Of a stretch of DNA of 21,392 nucleotides, positions 1 through 11,153 are shown piece after piece. Position numbers and translations under genes: made by a program. The notes under the pieces were generated by a model. It was given only the letters and a program-made list of their open reading frames with translations. It made no database searches and was not told the origin of the DNA. Position 1 is the first letter of the stretch; each line of letters begins with the position of its first letter. Origin of the DNA: Pelargonium nanum. Taxonomy: Eukaryota > Streptophyta > Magnoliopsida > Geraniales > Geraniaceae. The stretch spans positions 1 to 21,392 of the forward strand of contig JAYMTF010001771.1 in the NCBI GenBank assembly GCA_036897485.1, in the 5' to 3' direction.

Positions 1-967
1 CTCATTGCATGGTAAGGATCGAAGTTATTCTCAGAGTTCATCAAAATTGTTGAAATACTCGGTTCCTTAGTTTCCTTTTCTGCAACATGTAGAACACATA
101 AACAATATTAACAAACATACATGCCCAGAAAAACATAGGTTTAAGCACCACCAGAGAAATAACCCAACTGACCATTTAGACACTCTGCTAAATCATCAAC
201 CAAACCCAAAGTGCTCACATCCATTACTTTGTCTGTTGTACAACTCAACTCAAATTTCTTTGGAATCAGTAAAAGCTTTCCCTTTAATTCTGCTTCTTTC
301 TGAAACCCAAAGCTTACAGGGAATTTTCTAGACCTAAATTTCTGCATAGACAACAAACAGAATCAGAACCAAACCCAAAATGGCCACTATTCACTGGTGA
401 GGAAGAACAGAAAAATTAATGTATATAAAAATATGTCCACCTGTTCCTGAAAATTAAGCAATCAAATGCTCAACCCAATAATGCAATTGAACTTGGCATA
501 ATAGTTCATAAGCTTGCTATATTTCAACCAAAAAGACTGTAAAATCAGTTTCATTCAAAGTTACTCATCTTGATTCTGAAAAACAATTTAGTAATTGGAA
601 TTCACTTTGTTTGTTGGGGGCAAAAATAATTGATCAATGACCATAAACTTCACATTCCAGTAACATACAACTAAATAAACACCACACTGAACCTAATTAG
701 GAGATGAATGTTAAATCCAGCATTTCATATTCTTTTTCTTAGCTAAATACAACTAAATAAACACCATATAACTTTCAAAAGCAAAACAATTGTTTTTTCT
801 TAGCTTTCCCAGCCATTTTCTCAGAAACCAAACACAAAAGAACAATAGAAAATCACACACACACACACAAAAGAAAGAAAAAAAAGCGTTTGCTAGGGTC
901 TTACCCGGTCTTGGAGATTAGAGGAGATGGAGCTGAAGCTTGACCTTAGAGAGAGAGAAGAGACCAT
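1..967 (-). CDS. Unrecognised plant protein, probably organelle-targeted (5' part; gene likely continues past the left edge)
   Basis: Rebuilt exons on the minus strand are 905-967, then about 149-341 (or 152-341), then 1-79. Exon 1 opens with ATG at 967 in a good context (A at -3, G at +4) and encodes MVSSLSLRSSFSSISSNLQDR. This is rich in Ser and Arg with no acidic residue until its end, as in a chloroplast or mitochondrial transit peptide. Its donor is GTAAGA. Exon 2 has a clear TGCAG acceptor and stays in frame; it ends near ECLNGQLGYFSG. If the last intron is retained, the product stops at TAA 141-143 and is 87 aa. A 69-72 nt U-rich intron ending in TGTTGCAG would instead lead into 1-79, which is open only in the phase the donor supplies, so I favour a longer protein. 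I recognise no domain. The gene is divergent from TFCB. Splice sites are inferred. Confidence 0.5.
854..869. repeat. (CA)8 microsatellite followed by an A/G-rich tract
   Basis: Eight CA units sit in the first intron of the unrecognised left-edge gene, followed by AAGAAAG and a run of A. On the transcribed strand this is a (TG)n tract about 35 nt downstream of the splice donor. No function is implied. Confidence 0.85.
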
Positions 968-1125
968 TGTATTCGCTGAGAACTGACAACTTGATCGACT
1001 AGTCCTATTGGACAATGACAATAGCCATTACAGAGCCGGAAATGGAGCTATTTTATCGTTTCTACTTTGACTTCTTCTTCTTTGTCTCTTCACTGCGTTG
1101 CTAGAGTTTTGGGCCTTTTTGGCAA
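968..1125. promoter_or_regulatory. Promoter-proximal region of the left-edge gene
   Basis: This stretch lies between the ATG of the minus-strand gene at 967 and the repeat that starts at 1126. It must carry that gene's 5' UTR and core promoter. I see no clear TATA box; the part from 1066 to 1090 is pyrimidine-rich on the plus strand. Its last nine bases (1117-1125, TTTTGGCAA) are one copy of the direct repeat flanking the neighbouring element. Confidence 0.4.
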
Positions 1126-1609
1126 GGGGTGGCAATTCGTGTTCAAGTTTTGTATTTTGTTAAATGGTTAAACACGAATTCGAGCCGCATGTTAAATTTG
1201 TTGAATTATATGACACGATCACGATTTATTTACAATCGTGTTGACACGACACGATATACATATTTAATAATCGAGTTCCGTGTTGACCCGACATGACACG
1301 ATTGCATAAATGATTTAGGTTAAAACGATTCAACTCGACACGAGTAACTTATATTGTTCATTGTTGACTTCATTATCTATTAAATTGACCTTATTTTTTT
1401 TCTTAAAATTATAAATATGTCTTCAAAATGGTTTGATAACAAACGGGTCAAATAACACGATAAGTACCCGTTTAATTAAACGAATTACGCGGGTCATGTG
1501 GGTTCAACATGAGCACGACACGAAATCGTTTAAGCTGACCTCAAACATGCTTAATTTCGTGTCGTGTTCGTGTCGTGTCACGGGTTATGACCCAGATTGC
1601 CCGCCCTAC
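1126..1609. mobile_element. Non-autonomous DNA-transposon-like element (MITE class) in the divergent promoter
   Basis: The 484-bp block is bounded by exact 9-bp direct repeats TTTTGGCAA at 1117-1125 and 1610-1618, which look like a target-site duplication. Its ends form an imperfect inverted repeat: GGGGTGGCAATTC on the left against GTAGGGCGGGCAATC read inward from the right. The interior is filled with variants of CACGACACGA and its complement CGTGTCGTG, and has an exact 8-bp inverted repeat AAACGGGT/ACCCGTTT (1441-1448, 1466-1473). No coding capacity is visible. Repeats with CGTGTCGTGTTCGTGTCGTG and GGGGTGGCAA ends are, from memory, common in eudicot genomes. A 9-bp duplication suggests a Mutator-like origin, while 8 bp plus a chance match would suggest hAT. 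The class is therefore open. Confidence 0.65.
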
Positions 1610-1631
1610 TTTTGGCAACTATCTACCTGCA

Positions 1632-1670
1632 CACGTGCGGGGTTTCTGAACGCACGTGCGAGCTTTCTGA
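1632..1670. promoter_or_regulatory. Duplicated G-box motifs upstream of TFCB
   Basis: Two palindromic CACGTG hexamers (1632-1637 and 1653-1658) lie 21 bp apart, about 115-140 bp before the TFCB ATG. Each begins an 18-bp direct repeat, CACGTGCGGGGTTTCTGA and CACGTGCGAGCTTTCTGA, with two mismatches. G-boxes are known binding sites of plant bZIP and bHLH factors. Regulation of TFCB through them is inference. Confidence 0.5.
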
Positions 1671-1770
1671 TTTCTTCCAAAATACCCAAAAACTCCCTCT
1701 CCTTCTCCCTCTAAGCTTAAGAAAAACTTGAACTTTAGGGAGGAGAGAGAGATCAAAGCAAGGTCAGGCC

Positions 1771-4700
1771 ATGGCGTCTCGATTGCAACAGTCTCTGGGC
1801 GACGAGTCGGTGCTTCTGCGCGTCACTCATTCGAATCTCAAAACTTTCTCCGCCGATGTCCGCTTCTCTCTTCAGGTTCGCTGAATCTCACATTTTCAGC
1901 CTTTGGTTTTGATTATATCTAAGGTGTTTGTTGTTTCATGAGTATTGTACGATTGTTGCTTGCAGATGACAGTCGAAGCTGTGAAGGAGAAGCTATGGAA
2001 AAAATGCGGCACTTCTGTTGACTCAATGAGGCTTGAGCTCTACGACGAGTCCAACTCTAAACTCGCCGATCTAACTGATAATTCCAGACCTTTCGGTTTC
2101 TATTCTCCTTTAAATGGGTTGGTTTTGAGTTCATAGCTTTCTTTGAATCTTCTACTTTGTGTGGCTCTTAATTTGATTTGAGACTCTGAAATTAATAACT
2201 TTAAATGTGAACCTTCTCAATGTTGGAATATGAGGGAAGTGATGCTTGATTTTATTTGCATATATACAAGTGTTAACTCTATAACAGCTGGTATTGAGCA
2301 AACTTATGAGGATAATCAAGCTTGTTGAAAGTTGAATTGAGCAAAAGCACAGTAGTTTTGATACATTCCATCTATTTTTTTTTTGTTTAAGTTAAAACCC
2401 TAGTCTTTGCTCTTACTTGTTTAATTTTGTATTACCGTTCATAAAATTTGTCAGTTTTTGATTGGTTTATGTTTCCTCTTTCTGCCAAAAGGTTTCGGTT
2501 ACATGTGGTTGATCTTGACCCGTCATCAGTAACCTCTGGTGGCTGGCTTGAAGATACGTCCCTGGTGGAGAAGTTCTCAATCTCAGATGAAGCTTATGAT
2601 AAACTAGATGGTACATTTCCAAGAAACTTTAGTTTGTAATCATATTTGTAGGGGGGCATAACTTATAAGCAGACTTAGTCGTTTCATGTTCATAGAGCAC
2701 TCCAAAAGAATCTTTCGGATTTCGGTCAATTGAACCTTGAGATGAGTCAATATTGATTTCCTCACTGGGTCTTTTTCATATGCAGCACAAAGCATTTCTT
2801 AATGATTAGTAAGTGAAGTGTCACTCGTTTTGGATAAGTAATTGTACTGCACCACTGGGAATAAAGATAGTTCAGCTCAATAGGAATTGTTCAAATCATG
2901 TTGGTCTGGTTATGGCCAAGTTGAGGCCTACTTGTTCGGTGCTTTAACCTTTTGATTTTGGCTTCCTTGAGCATGCAGAATAGTTTTTTTCTTACGAGTT
3001 ATTGTTGTACTATACCTAAATAGTCATTATTTCCAAGTTATGGTGTTTGTGTTTGTGTGTCAGGCACTTTTAGAAAATTCAAGGGAAAATTGGCATCTCA
3101 AAATCCATCTGCTTTTGGAAATAAAGTAAGCATCACTCTTTCTTTTTCTTGTATAGGTGCTCCTAATATTGCTGTATAATTGGTGAGTATTACCCTTTCT
3201 CACTATGATGCACTTACGCTTTTTTTTTTCTCCGGGTGTCTGTGTCTGACACACAAATCAATTTACGTACTTTTAGGCTACTGCTGATCCGTCTCTTTCC
3301 CACTTCATCACAATATGTCAAATTGAAAAGTTCTTTGCTTTAGTCAATGTTTTGTGTAGCGGATATAATACTTATAATAACTTGAATTTGATGTGTATTT
3401 GCAGATGTCAGACAGCTATATGGAGGATCTCTGTGCAAACATTAAGGTTAGTTAGCACTTTTCATAATGCTTCCTTCTTTTAGCAGTAGATTTACCGGGT
3501 ATTCATGATACCTGCGATTCTTTGATGAAACAAATTTGGATATTGAAGTTGGAGACCCAATATTTGGGAGAGTAGTGAAAGATTGGAAGTACTTTGAGAT
3601 TTTTCATTTCTGAGGCATGTGCTGAAGCTGTTTGCGATATTACTTCGAAGAAGTAAAGAAAGGGTCATTGGCAGTTCAGATTCTTCCAAATGTTGGATGT
3701 TGAAGTTATGATAGTTCTATCCAACTGTTGTTGCCATAATGGATTCTGGTGTACTAGGATTTCCTATGTAATTGATATTCATATTCCTTTGAGCATAGTA
3801 GAAAATCTTTGACATAATAGAGAACACTTGACTCTATGCTCTTTTCTCATGACATTATTTTGCATGTTTTCTGATACTGGACATGATATCATTGTCATGA
3901 TGGCCATATTTTCCACCCTGTCTTTTGTCCTGATAGGTAGGAGATAGATGTGAAGTTGAACCCGGGGAGAAAAGAGGTGTTGTCAAATTTGTGGGCCGGG
4001 CGGAAGCCTTAGCACCTGGTTTTTGGGTTGGAGTACAATATGACGAACCACTGGGAAAACACGATGGAATGTATGTAGCATACTTTATTTGGTGTTTCCT
4101 GGAAATATCAGAATTGTTATTCGTTTAATATGCCATTATAATTGAGTATGTATTTTAATTTCTTTTTACCTAAACTGAGCTGTCATCTCTTACAAAGAAA
4201 TGCAATCTTTGTCATTGTTTGTTGATCATAAGTGCAAGAAAAAAAACTTTGATGTATTGCTACTCAATTTTCGGTGATACTAATTTTTTATACTCGAATC
4301 ATACATGGGAACTTGTACTGACCAATGATCATGAACATACTAAATTGTTTAACACCTTAGTCATGGCCAACTACTAAATTGTTCAACACCTTAGTCATGG
4401 CCAACTGTTATTGTATGATGCTATGAGCTATATCTGATAACCAAAAGATTATCAGCCCATACACATGCTTAGCAAGAATTTAGGAATGTTGCGTGCTGTT
4501 TGTTGCTTGTGCTGTGCTATACATACTGGAATATAACATTTGATTATGTTTATCATGAGTTGTAATCTCTCTTTGTTGTGTTGTAGGGTGAAAGGAACAC
4601 GTTACTTTGAGTGCCCTCCACTTCATGGCGCAATGGTCAGGCCAGACAAAGTAAAGGTTTGTTTGCTACTATGTTTTTTTTATGTTTTAAGATTGGTACA

Positions 4701-5689
4701 CGCACAGGTTGGTTGCTTATCTGGTGTCCTTTTACCTAAATGTCCCGCATCAGTCTGGGACCTTCATCGAATGTTGCTCATTTCATAAGTAATTTCAAAA
4801 TGATGCTTTCCGTGACGCTTCAACAAGATGCTTTCCAAGCTATTCCCCAAATAATGTTGGGGTTGTCTGTAAAATCCGTTAGAAAAACTCTTTAGGATCC
4901 TCTATTTGTATTATTCTCGCTCTGCCCCTCCATCTTATCTAATGCTATCTCCTCTTTTAAGCCAAGTGTTATCATGTATTTACTCACTACTTCTTTCAAT
5001 GTTAATTTAGGTCTACCCCTTTCCAATTTATTTTCTCCTAACTGAATTACATTTCTTCATGGGTTCATTAATCTTCCTATGTTGCACATGTCCAAACCAC
5101 CTGAAATGATTTTCCCTCTTCTCTACACCAACTTAGTTGTACAAGTGTTAAGAGTATTTTGTGCATTACACGGTGCAATGAAGGATAAAGCACAGCAATA
5201 GATGATAATATATGGAAAAATCTCTCTGTTCTTTAATTCTTTTTGAATATCTAATTGCTTGATGACCTGAAATAACCAGTGGAAGTTCAAAAGAAAGAGT
5301 CCATGGGGGACGAGAACTTGAGATTTATTGTTATTTTTTATTATATTTTGTCGGATTTAGTCCATATCTCTACTTTTGATTTTTTTTTTCTTTTTTATAT
5401 TTGATATATTCTATTTTATTTTTATATTTAAGAATACTATGTTCTACAACATTGTTCATTGTGCTGGTTCTGTTCTGTTAGGAAAAAAAGAATATAAAGA
5501 CAATTAGCGACGATTTGCCTTTACACCTTCTATTAGCTTTACATTTTACCTTGTCTACATTTGTGGATAATTCCCATCGCAATGTCAAGGTGCTAATGGA
5601 CACTATTTTATTGACAACTAATTATGTTATAAAATTTTCAGGTTGGTGACTATCCTGAAAGAGATCCTTTTGAAGAGGAAGAAATATAA
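1771..5689 (+). CDS. TFCB: Tubulin-folding cofactor B (alpha-tubulin chaperone)
   Basis: Coding exons are 1771-1875, 1966-2117, 2492-2610, 3064-3125, 3405-3446, 3937-4070, 4587-4656 and 5642-5689. All introns are GT-AG, and they join to 732 nt (243 aa plus stop), about the length I recall for the Arabidopsis protein. The start lies in GGCCATGG, a strong context. Residues about 10-86 form the ubiquitin-like domain. Residues about 161-228 form the CAP-Gly domain with [14 protein letters not shown], the [15 protein letters not shown] core (GKHDG at 200-204, a variant of GKNDG) and a GTRYFECP strand. The protein ends in an acidic FEEEEI tail like other family members. It is a cytosolic protein that binds alpha-tubulin after the CCT chaperonin and, with TFCE, hands it to the heterodimer-assembly pathway. 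It is divergent from the left-edge gene and convergent with pyruvate kinase. Confidence 0.95.
4340..4406. repeat. 34-bp tandem duplication in TFCB intron 6
   Basis: A unit starting CTAAATTGTT and ending CATGGCCAACTA (4340-4373) is followed directly by a second copy (4374-4406, one base short) that differs at one position (T to C in TTGTTTAAC/TTGTTCAAC). This is a plain tandem duplication inside the intron, with no visible effect on splicing. Confidence 0.9.
4890..5114 (-). mobile_element. Decayed 3' coding fragment of a LINE-type retrotransposon, antisense in TFCB intron 7
   Basis: Read on the minus strand from 5114, the translation is open for 22 codons (to 5049) and includes [15 protein letters not shown]. 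From memory this matches the C-terminal segment downstream of the reverse transcriptase in plant non-LTR elements, where RWFGHVQRRP is highly characteristic. Further on, the same frame gives a GKG-stop-T stretch resembling the conserved GRGRPKxT motif, then a weak echo of the DRAEWR region around 4915, broken by many stop codons. It is an old, dead fragment in opposite orientation to the host gene. The outer boundaries are approximate and I see no target-site duplication. Confidence 0.7.
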
Positions 5690-6357
5690 GGTGGTAACAA
5701 AGGTGACATTTGCATTATGTTCTTCAAAGAAATCAATCACTAATGAATGTATCCGAATAATGTGCATGAACTTCTGGTGTTTAGGAAGGAAGCAACCGGG
5801 TGTGAGCTTGAGTGTGCGATTATTATTAGTATGCTATGTTTGTGTTAAAGATTTCATGGAAGGAGAAGCAGAAAGAAAAGAGATTGAGGATGACGTAAAG
5901 AGACGAGACCATATCTGTTTGATGATGAGAGTAGATGGAAGTTTGCTTTGTTTATAGTTGAGTCTATTGCTTAACTATATTCTCCTCAACTTGATAAATG
6001 CATAATTATCTGCATTGTTTCTGGAAATGTCACTTTCATATTTGGCCATTGCAGTTGATAATTTTTTTTTGCAAAATTGACATGTCATTTTGATCATAAC
6101 TTGTTCAGTTTTAGTTCTACCAACTATTTTAATGTTGCTGAAATAGCACACAATTATCATTAGTCTTGATTATTCTGATTTTTATGTCAAATACTAAGCA
6201 CAGCCAATTTATACAGAAACCCAATCCTCGACAGCATGTTTAAATTATGAAAATATGTGAGATTTAGATATTGGAAGGGAAAAATATATTAAAATGTTAC
6301 TGAGTCAATATGGAAAAAAAATTATTGTGAAGCAGCAATGCAATGGTGCGTAACTAG
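5690..6357. other. Convergent 3' flanks of TFCB and pyruvate kinase
   Basis: The stop codons of TFCB (5687-5689) and PK (6358-6360) face each other across 668 bp. The sequence is AT-rich and must hold both 3' UTRs and polyadenylation regions. I found no canonical AATAAA close to either stop, only near-matches such as GATAAATG around 5993 on the plus strand. Short open frames here (for example 5643-5957) begin inside the TFCB last exon in the wrong frame and show no family resemblance. Confidence 0.6.
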
Positions 6358-9300
6358 TCAGTCATGAAAGTCAATAATCTTAACCACTGAGGAGTCCTCA
6401 ATTTTCTGGAAGATAACGACCTTGTCGCCATTCTTGAGCAAACCTACTGATTTACCATGATCAAGAGCAAGTTTCAATGCATATTCTTCAGGGTTTCCAC
6501 TTGAAGTCTGCATATAGCAAAAGTATACACCAAAAATATTGTGAGTATCTATCTATCTTGTCAGTTGTCATATTAAAGAAGGAGAAAATCAAGACCTACC
6601 CCATGAGGACTGCCCAATATTGGGTACACTCCTCTCACACCAAGCAACTGCCTCACCTGAAATGAAAATATTAACATAACATCTTCATATACAGCAGTGA
6701 GAACAAGTTTCAGAATTATATCTGATATTTGTTTATGCCAAAACCCAACATTCTTCTCGTATTTGATATTTTATATTCTTGGATATGAGAACTTGGGTTT
6801 AGGTACCTGTGATGAGCCCACGAAAGTCCAATTCTGCACGTCTGTTCTGAGTTGGGGGATTACTACTGCAACCACAGGCACACTTGGCCTATATTTCGCA
6901 ATCAACCTACCAAACAACAACTTGTCACAATCAGGATAACATCTTTTTCTTGTTTTTCTGTTCCTGTTAGACTATAAGCATTGACAGTGAGAATGTTTAG
7001 AACACCTTGCAGCTCCTCCCGAGGAAGTGAAAACAACAATAATTGCAGCCTTGACCTTAGCAGCAGCGCGTACCTTTAGAAAAGATGGAGAACCATTAAA
7101 GAAGCTGTGTTTTAGTCAGTCGGAATAATAACAGAGTGACAATTAGAGACAAAGATTTCGAAGATGAAATCATAATGGAAGCAACTGTGCAGTCTATAAG
7201 CTTGAAGAATAACAAATATAGATACTCTTGTGACCATTCACATACAGCTGATGAAGCAACAGCTTCAGCATAGGACATGGGTTCTCCAACATGTTTAATA
7301 ATCCTCTTGAAATGGAGAGCCTGATTGTATACATTTTCAGCCTACAAAGATAACAAGAATGACTGATATTATAACTGATAAAGTCATGGGCACATCAATG
7401 TGCGTGAAAGTTTTGACTACTAGTCATGATCTAAGCAATAGCAATCGTGGTTAGATTCTAATGGAAATACCTCAGCACAAATGCTCCCCACTGTTTTTAT
7501 TGCTTCAACAGGATATAGGCCTCGAAGTGTCTCTGGGCCCAGCAATATACTATCGGCACCTATTAAGAAAAAGAAAAGAATAGTAGATAATGTTAGTATA
7601 CGAAGAGGAAAAAAACTAGTAGTAACCAGACTATGTTACAAACCATCAAGGACTGCATTAGCAACATCAGTTGCTTCAGCGCGAGTTGGCCGTAGATTTC
7701 CTGTCATACTATCAAGTACTCGAGTAACTATGGCAGGTTTTCCGGCCAGGTTGCACTTGTCCAGAGCAGACTTCTGATATATGAAAACCTGCAATTTAAG
7801 ATACCACCACGCCACCAAGTAATCATCAGCAGGATCAACACCAAAAGAAAAAGAGAAGTGTATGAGATACAAGGAAAATAACAATTTAAGTATTTTTCAA
7901 ATTGTTAAGGAGTTGAGCAACTCAAAAACTCAATGGGGAAATGAAGCAGATTCTCCCTCTTAATTTTTATCCAACAAATTTGCTATCCTAGTGACTTTCC
8001 GTATGACTTCCTTCTAACCCAATCAACTATAAGGTTTCCCAATTAAGACGACAAATAATTGGAATAGTGTCAAGAGACTCCTTTAATTAGACAGAAACCA
8101 TACCTTTTCTGGGGGCAGTTCAATTCCCAAATTCCCACGAGAAAGGATAATTCCATCTGCTTCTTTAAGAATTTCATCAAAATGATTCAGACCCTTGAAA
8201 AGTACAGATTAAAGGTCCATGTTATTGTCACACCACAAATATAAAAGAAAAATACGATTATGAGAGAAATTCTCTGAATAAGCTACCTACTTATGCATGA
8301 AACACTAGCTCACCTCTATAGTTTCAATTTTGGCTAACACTTTAGTTTCCTGAAGATTGTTCGCCTTTAGGAAAGCTCTAAGCTGTACATAAAATTGAAC
8401 ATTAGTTTTGTTTTTTTGTTTTTTTTTTTTTTTGATAATAAAATTGAACATTAGTTAGCTATAGGGAAACGCAAGATACATGTCTAATTTCTTTTCTCTT
8501 AGAAAAAATATCTTGAAATAGACTTTTCAATCTATGTTGTTTACAAGCTTAATAATGTTGGCCACAAAATATTCAGGAAGTCATTGCCATATCTGATATC
8601 CAGAATATTCGCATTTAGTTTGAGACTTTTCAATCATTGGTATTTATGGGCTTAATATTATTTTATATGGAAGGCTCATAGATGTCCTCGATCAGAATTC
8701 ACTCAGTAAGAGAATGCACCAATGTTTAATGAGAAGACAGATCCCATTTCAAACTACAACAGAAACAATGAAAGTGAATCTGACCTCACGAATGTCTTCT
8801 GCATGGCGGGTATATGCGAGGGAAACAAAATCAACTTTGTTAGGTGCACCCCAGCTTGAAATAACCTATTACGATTTGAAACAAGAACAAGAATGGCAAA
8901 TCAATATGGAAAACTAGAAAGCAAATGTAAATTTGCAAAGAGCACTAAAACTATTAGAATCCCATGCACACTATTAACTTTTTGGATTATTAATTTTTTT
9001 CAGGAGAAGTGATCAAGAATCCACATAATGAAGTTTATGCTAAAAAAAGTTATGATACTTTTCAAACTGCCAAATCAGAAAAGAATTAGTGAATATCATT
9101 ATTCATGTATTAAAGACATAAATCCAAAGCTATTGAATCAATGTGATGGATATGAATGTCAAACATTATGGCATAATACAATCCAAAACTAAAATTTCAC
9201 TGAAGCAATTCAAAAGTGCAGAGGGCAAGGCAATAGATAGGCAAGAAAAGTCCCATCCTCATGATTAACAATATTGAACGATGAACTTTAGATCAATGCA

Positions 9301-11153
9301 ATTTAGAATGCATGATCTCATCAGACAGAAAAAATAAACAAAAAAAACATAGCTCACATTTCAAAAAGCACTCAAGAAAAGTCTACCTATACACCTCTCA
9401 GGTTTAAGTTTAACCGCTTAAGAGCCAAAGAACGTAAACTCTTTTCATTTGCTGATATGGAGAGAAACATAAAATATAATGATGAAAAGCTTTAATGAGC
9501 TAAATAGTACCTGTTTATCAGTTTCAGTTAAAGTAGGCATATTGATATGGATTTGGGAAACATGAAGAGTGAATATATGGCCCGAAAGAGAAGCACTATT
9601 TTTCACAAGGCAAATAACATCTTTTCCCTTTGTCTCAACAACCTGCAGACCATACAGAGCAATTAATTGATCAGATTGAATTGCTTAATCAGGCATGCCA
9701 TTAGCAAACTAGAAAGAGTGCACCAATTAGTGGAAATTACCTCTAACCATACTGAGGTACTTTCAAGTCCTGTAAAGAGATACTGCCCAAAAAAAATAGT
9801 GTCACCCTTCTTAACTGTCTGCAGGTCAAGCAAGGGAACCAATTATTAGTTTGGATGGATAAAAATGGACAAATAGAATAATTTAGCCAGCCAAGTAATT
9901 ATAATGTAGCCTGTTGCAAAACAAAACAAAAAAAAGATCAACAAAAGTGTAGTTAATGCATGAAAGGAAGCGGTGCAGACCCGTTATGCACGAGTAATTG
10001 AGAAATCTAAATGAAAAGGAGTAACAAGGATTTCATGACTAAATTTATCAACTTGACAAATGGCTAAGAATTTAGGCAAGACAGGGGCTAGTTAGACTGT
10101 TAGTACTTCGACAAATGATGCTGGTGAGTTGTATTCCATGAAAACCTTAATTGAGATTTCTAGCTATCCTTAAATCAATATTATAAAATCACAATCACAG
10201 TCTTCATGAAAGATTTATTCTCCTCTGCCTAGTGCCTAGAAAGTCAGATTCAACCAAAGAGCTTCTTTGTTCTTTCAGTAAAGCAGCACTACATAGAGAT
10301 GTAAAACACACCTCAGCTAGTCCATCATAATCAATAGGTAGAATCTCCGCTGATACTTCCTTAGTGGTATCTGATGTGATAGTAACATAAGCATCGGTCT
10401 TCATCTCAATTGCGTCCCCAGTTTTGTTGCAAACCTTAAGTTCAGGGCCCACAGTGTCCAGCAGAACCTGAAAAAGAAAATCAGACACAAAGTATTGATA
10501 AAAAATTCAGATCATAACCAAGAAAATCCTTGATTTAATATGATATAGAATCACTCTTTCTAGGTATGTCCATAATACATGATTTGAAGAGTCCTGGTTT
10601 TGTAATTACTTACAGCGCAAGTCTTCATAGATTTCTTCACAGCTGTTCTCAAATTCTCAAGAGTTTCCTGGTGATATTTACCATCTAACCAAGTAAAGTC
10701 GAATCGCGCAACTGGAAATAGTCCAGAACTAAAGAAATCAAATTGAAGGCAAAAATGTATAGATCAAGCAAATCAAAAACATCGATTCTCAGCTTTACCT
10801 GACATTCCTGCCTTTAGACATGACTCGATCACCTCTACAGAACGCGAGTTTGGTCCAAGGGTTCCAATTACTTTGGTCAGAGAAGGTATAAAGCTCTGCA
10901 AGGTTTAAAACAAAATTTCAGTTCTTAAAAGTGAATCGTCTTCATATTCATAGGTTTGTGAGAAAATGTAGGAAAATTTACAGAAAGAAAACAAAATTCC
11001 GATTCAACATGATCTGTGGAAACCAAATGTGAGTGAATTTAGGCACAAATTAATATGTATAATCGGTGTATGGGAGAGAGAGGTTACGGATTTAGAAGGA
11101 ACGAGAACGGAGGTGAGGCTGAGCTCTTCGACTGCCACTTGACCGCCTTGCAT
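6358..11153 (-). CDS. Cytosolic pyruvate kinase, plant-specific divergent subclass
   Basis: Sixteen exons in transcript order: 11088-11153, 10799-10895, 10614-10711, 10312-10467, 9741-9818, 9511-9642, 8785-8865, 8314-8382, 8104-8193, 7644-7788, 7471-7559, 7246-7341, 7006-7073, 6807-6906, 6600-6656, 6358-6507. They join in frame to 1572 nt (523 aa). The enzyme converts phosphoenolpyruvate and ADP to pyruvate and ATP in the cytosol; there is no transit peptide. Visible motifs are [11 protein letters not shown] (52-62), LDTVGPE (90-96, start of the B domain), the catalytic-lysine/metal motif AKIE (K254, E256), [12 protein letters not shown] (271-282), T311 in VTRVLDSM, and [16 protein letters not shown] (323-338). 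The C domain is about 385-523. Family-typical substitutions (D59 and T61 in the K+ loop, N280 for the usual Asp) match, from memory, the Arabidopsis At2g36580/At3g52990 type. Start context is AAAATGC. Same strand as CND1. Confidence 0.95.
8389..8456 (-). mobile_element. Minimal poly(A) retro-insertion with 19-bp target-site duplication, PK intron 7
   Basis: Two exact 19-bp copies of ATAAAATTGAACATTAGTT (8389-8407 and 8438-8456) flank only 30 bp, which on the minus strand read TATC followed by an A-rich tract with two C interruptions. This is the form expected of a target-primed reverse-transcription event truncated almost to its tail. It lies in the intron before exon 8314-8382, with the proximal copy starting 4 bp upstream of the acceptor CAG (8383-8385). 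Confidence 0.75.

Noticed and set aside
5643-5957. 104-codon plus-strand open frame after TFCB
   Set aside because: It starts inside the TFCB last exon in another frame and is 3' UTR sequence.
7481-7777. 98-codon plus-strand open frame
   Set aside because: It is antisense to pyruvate kinase exons 10 and 11, crosses an intron and shows no family features.
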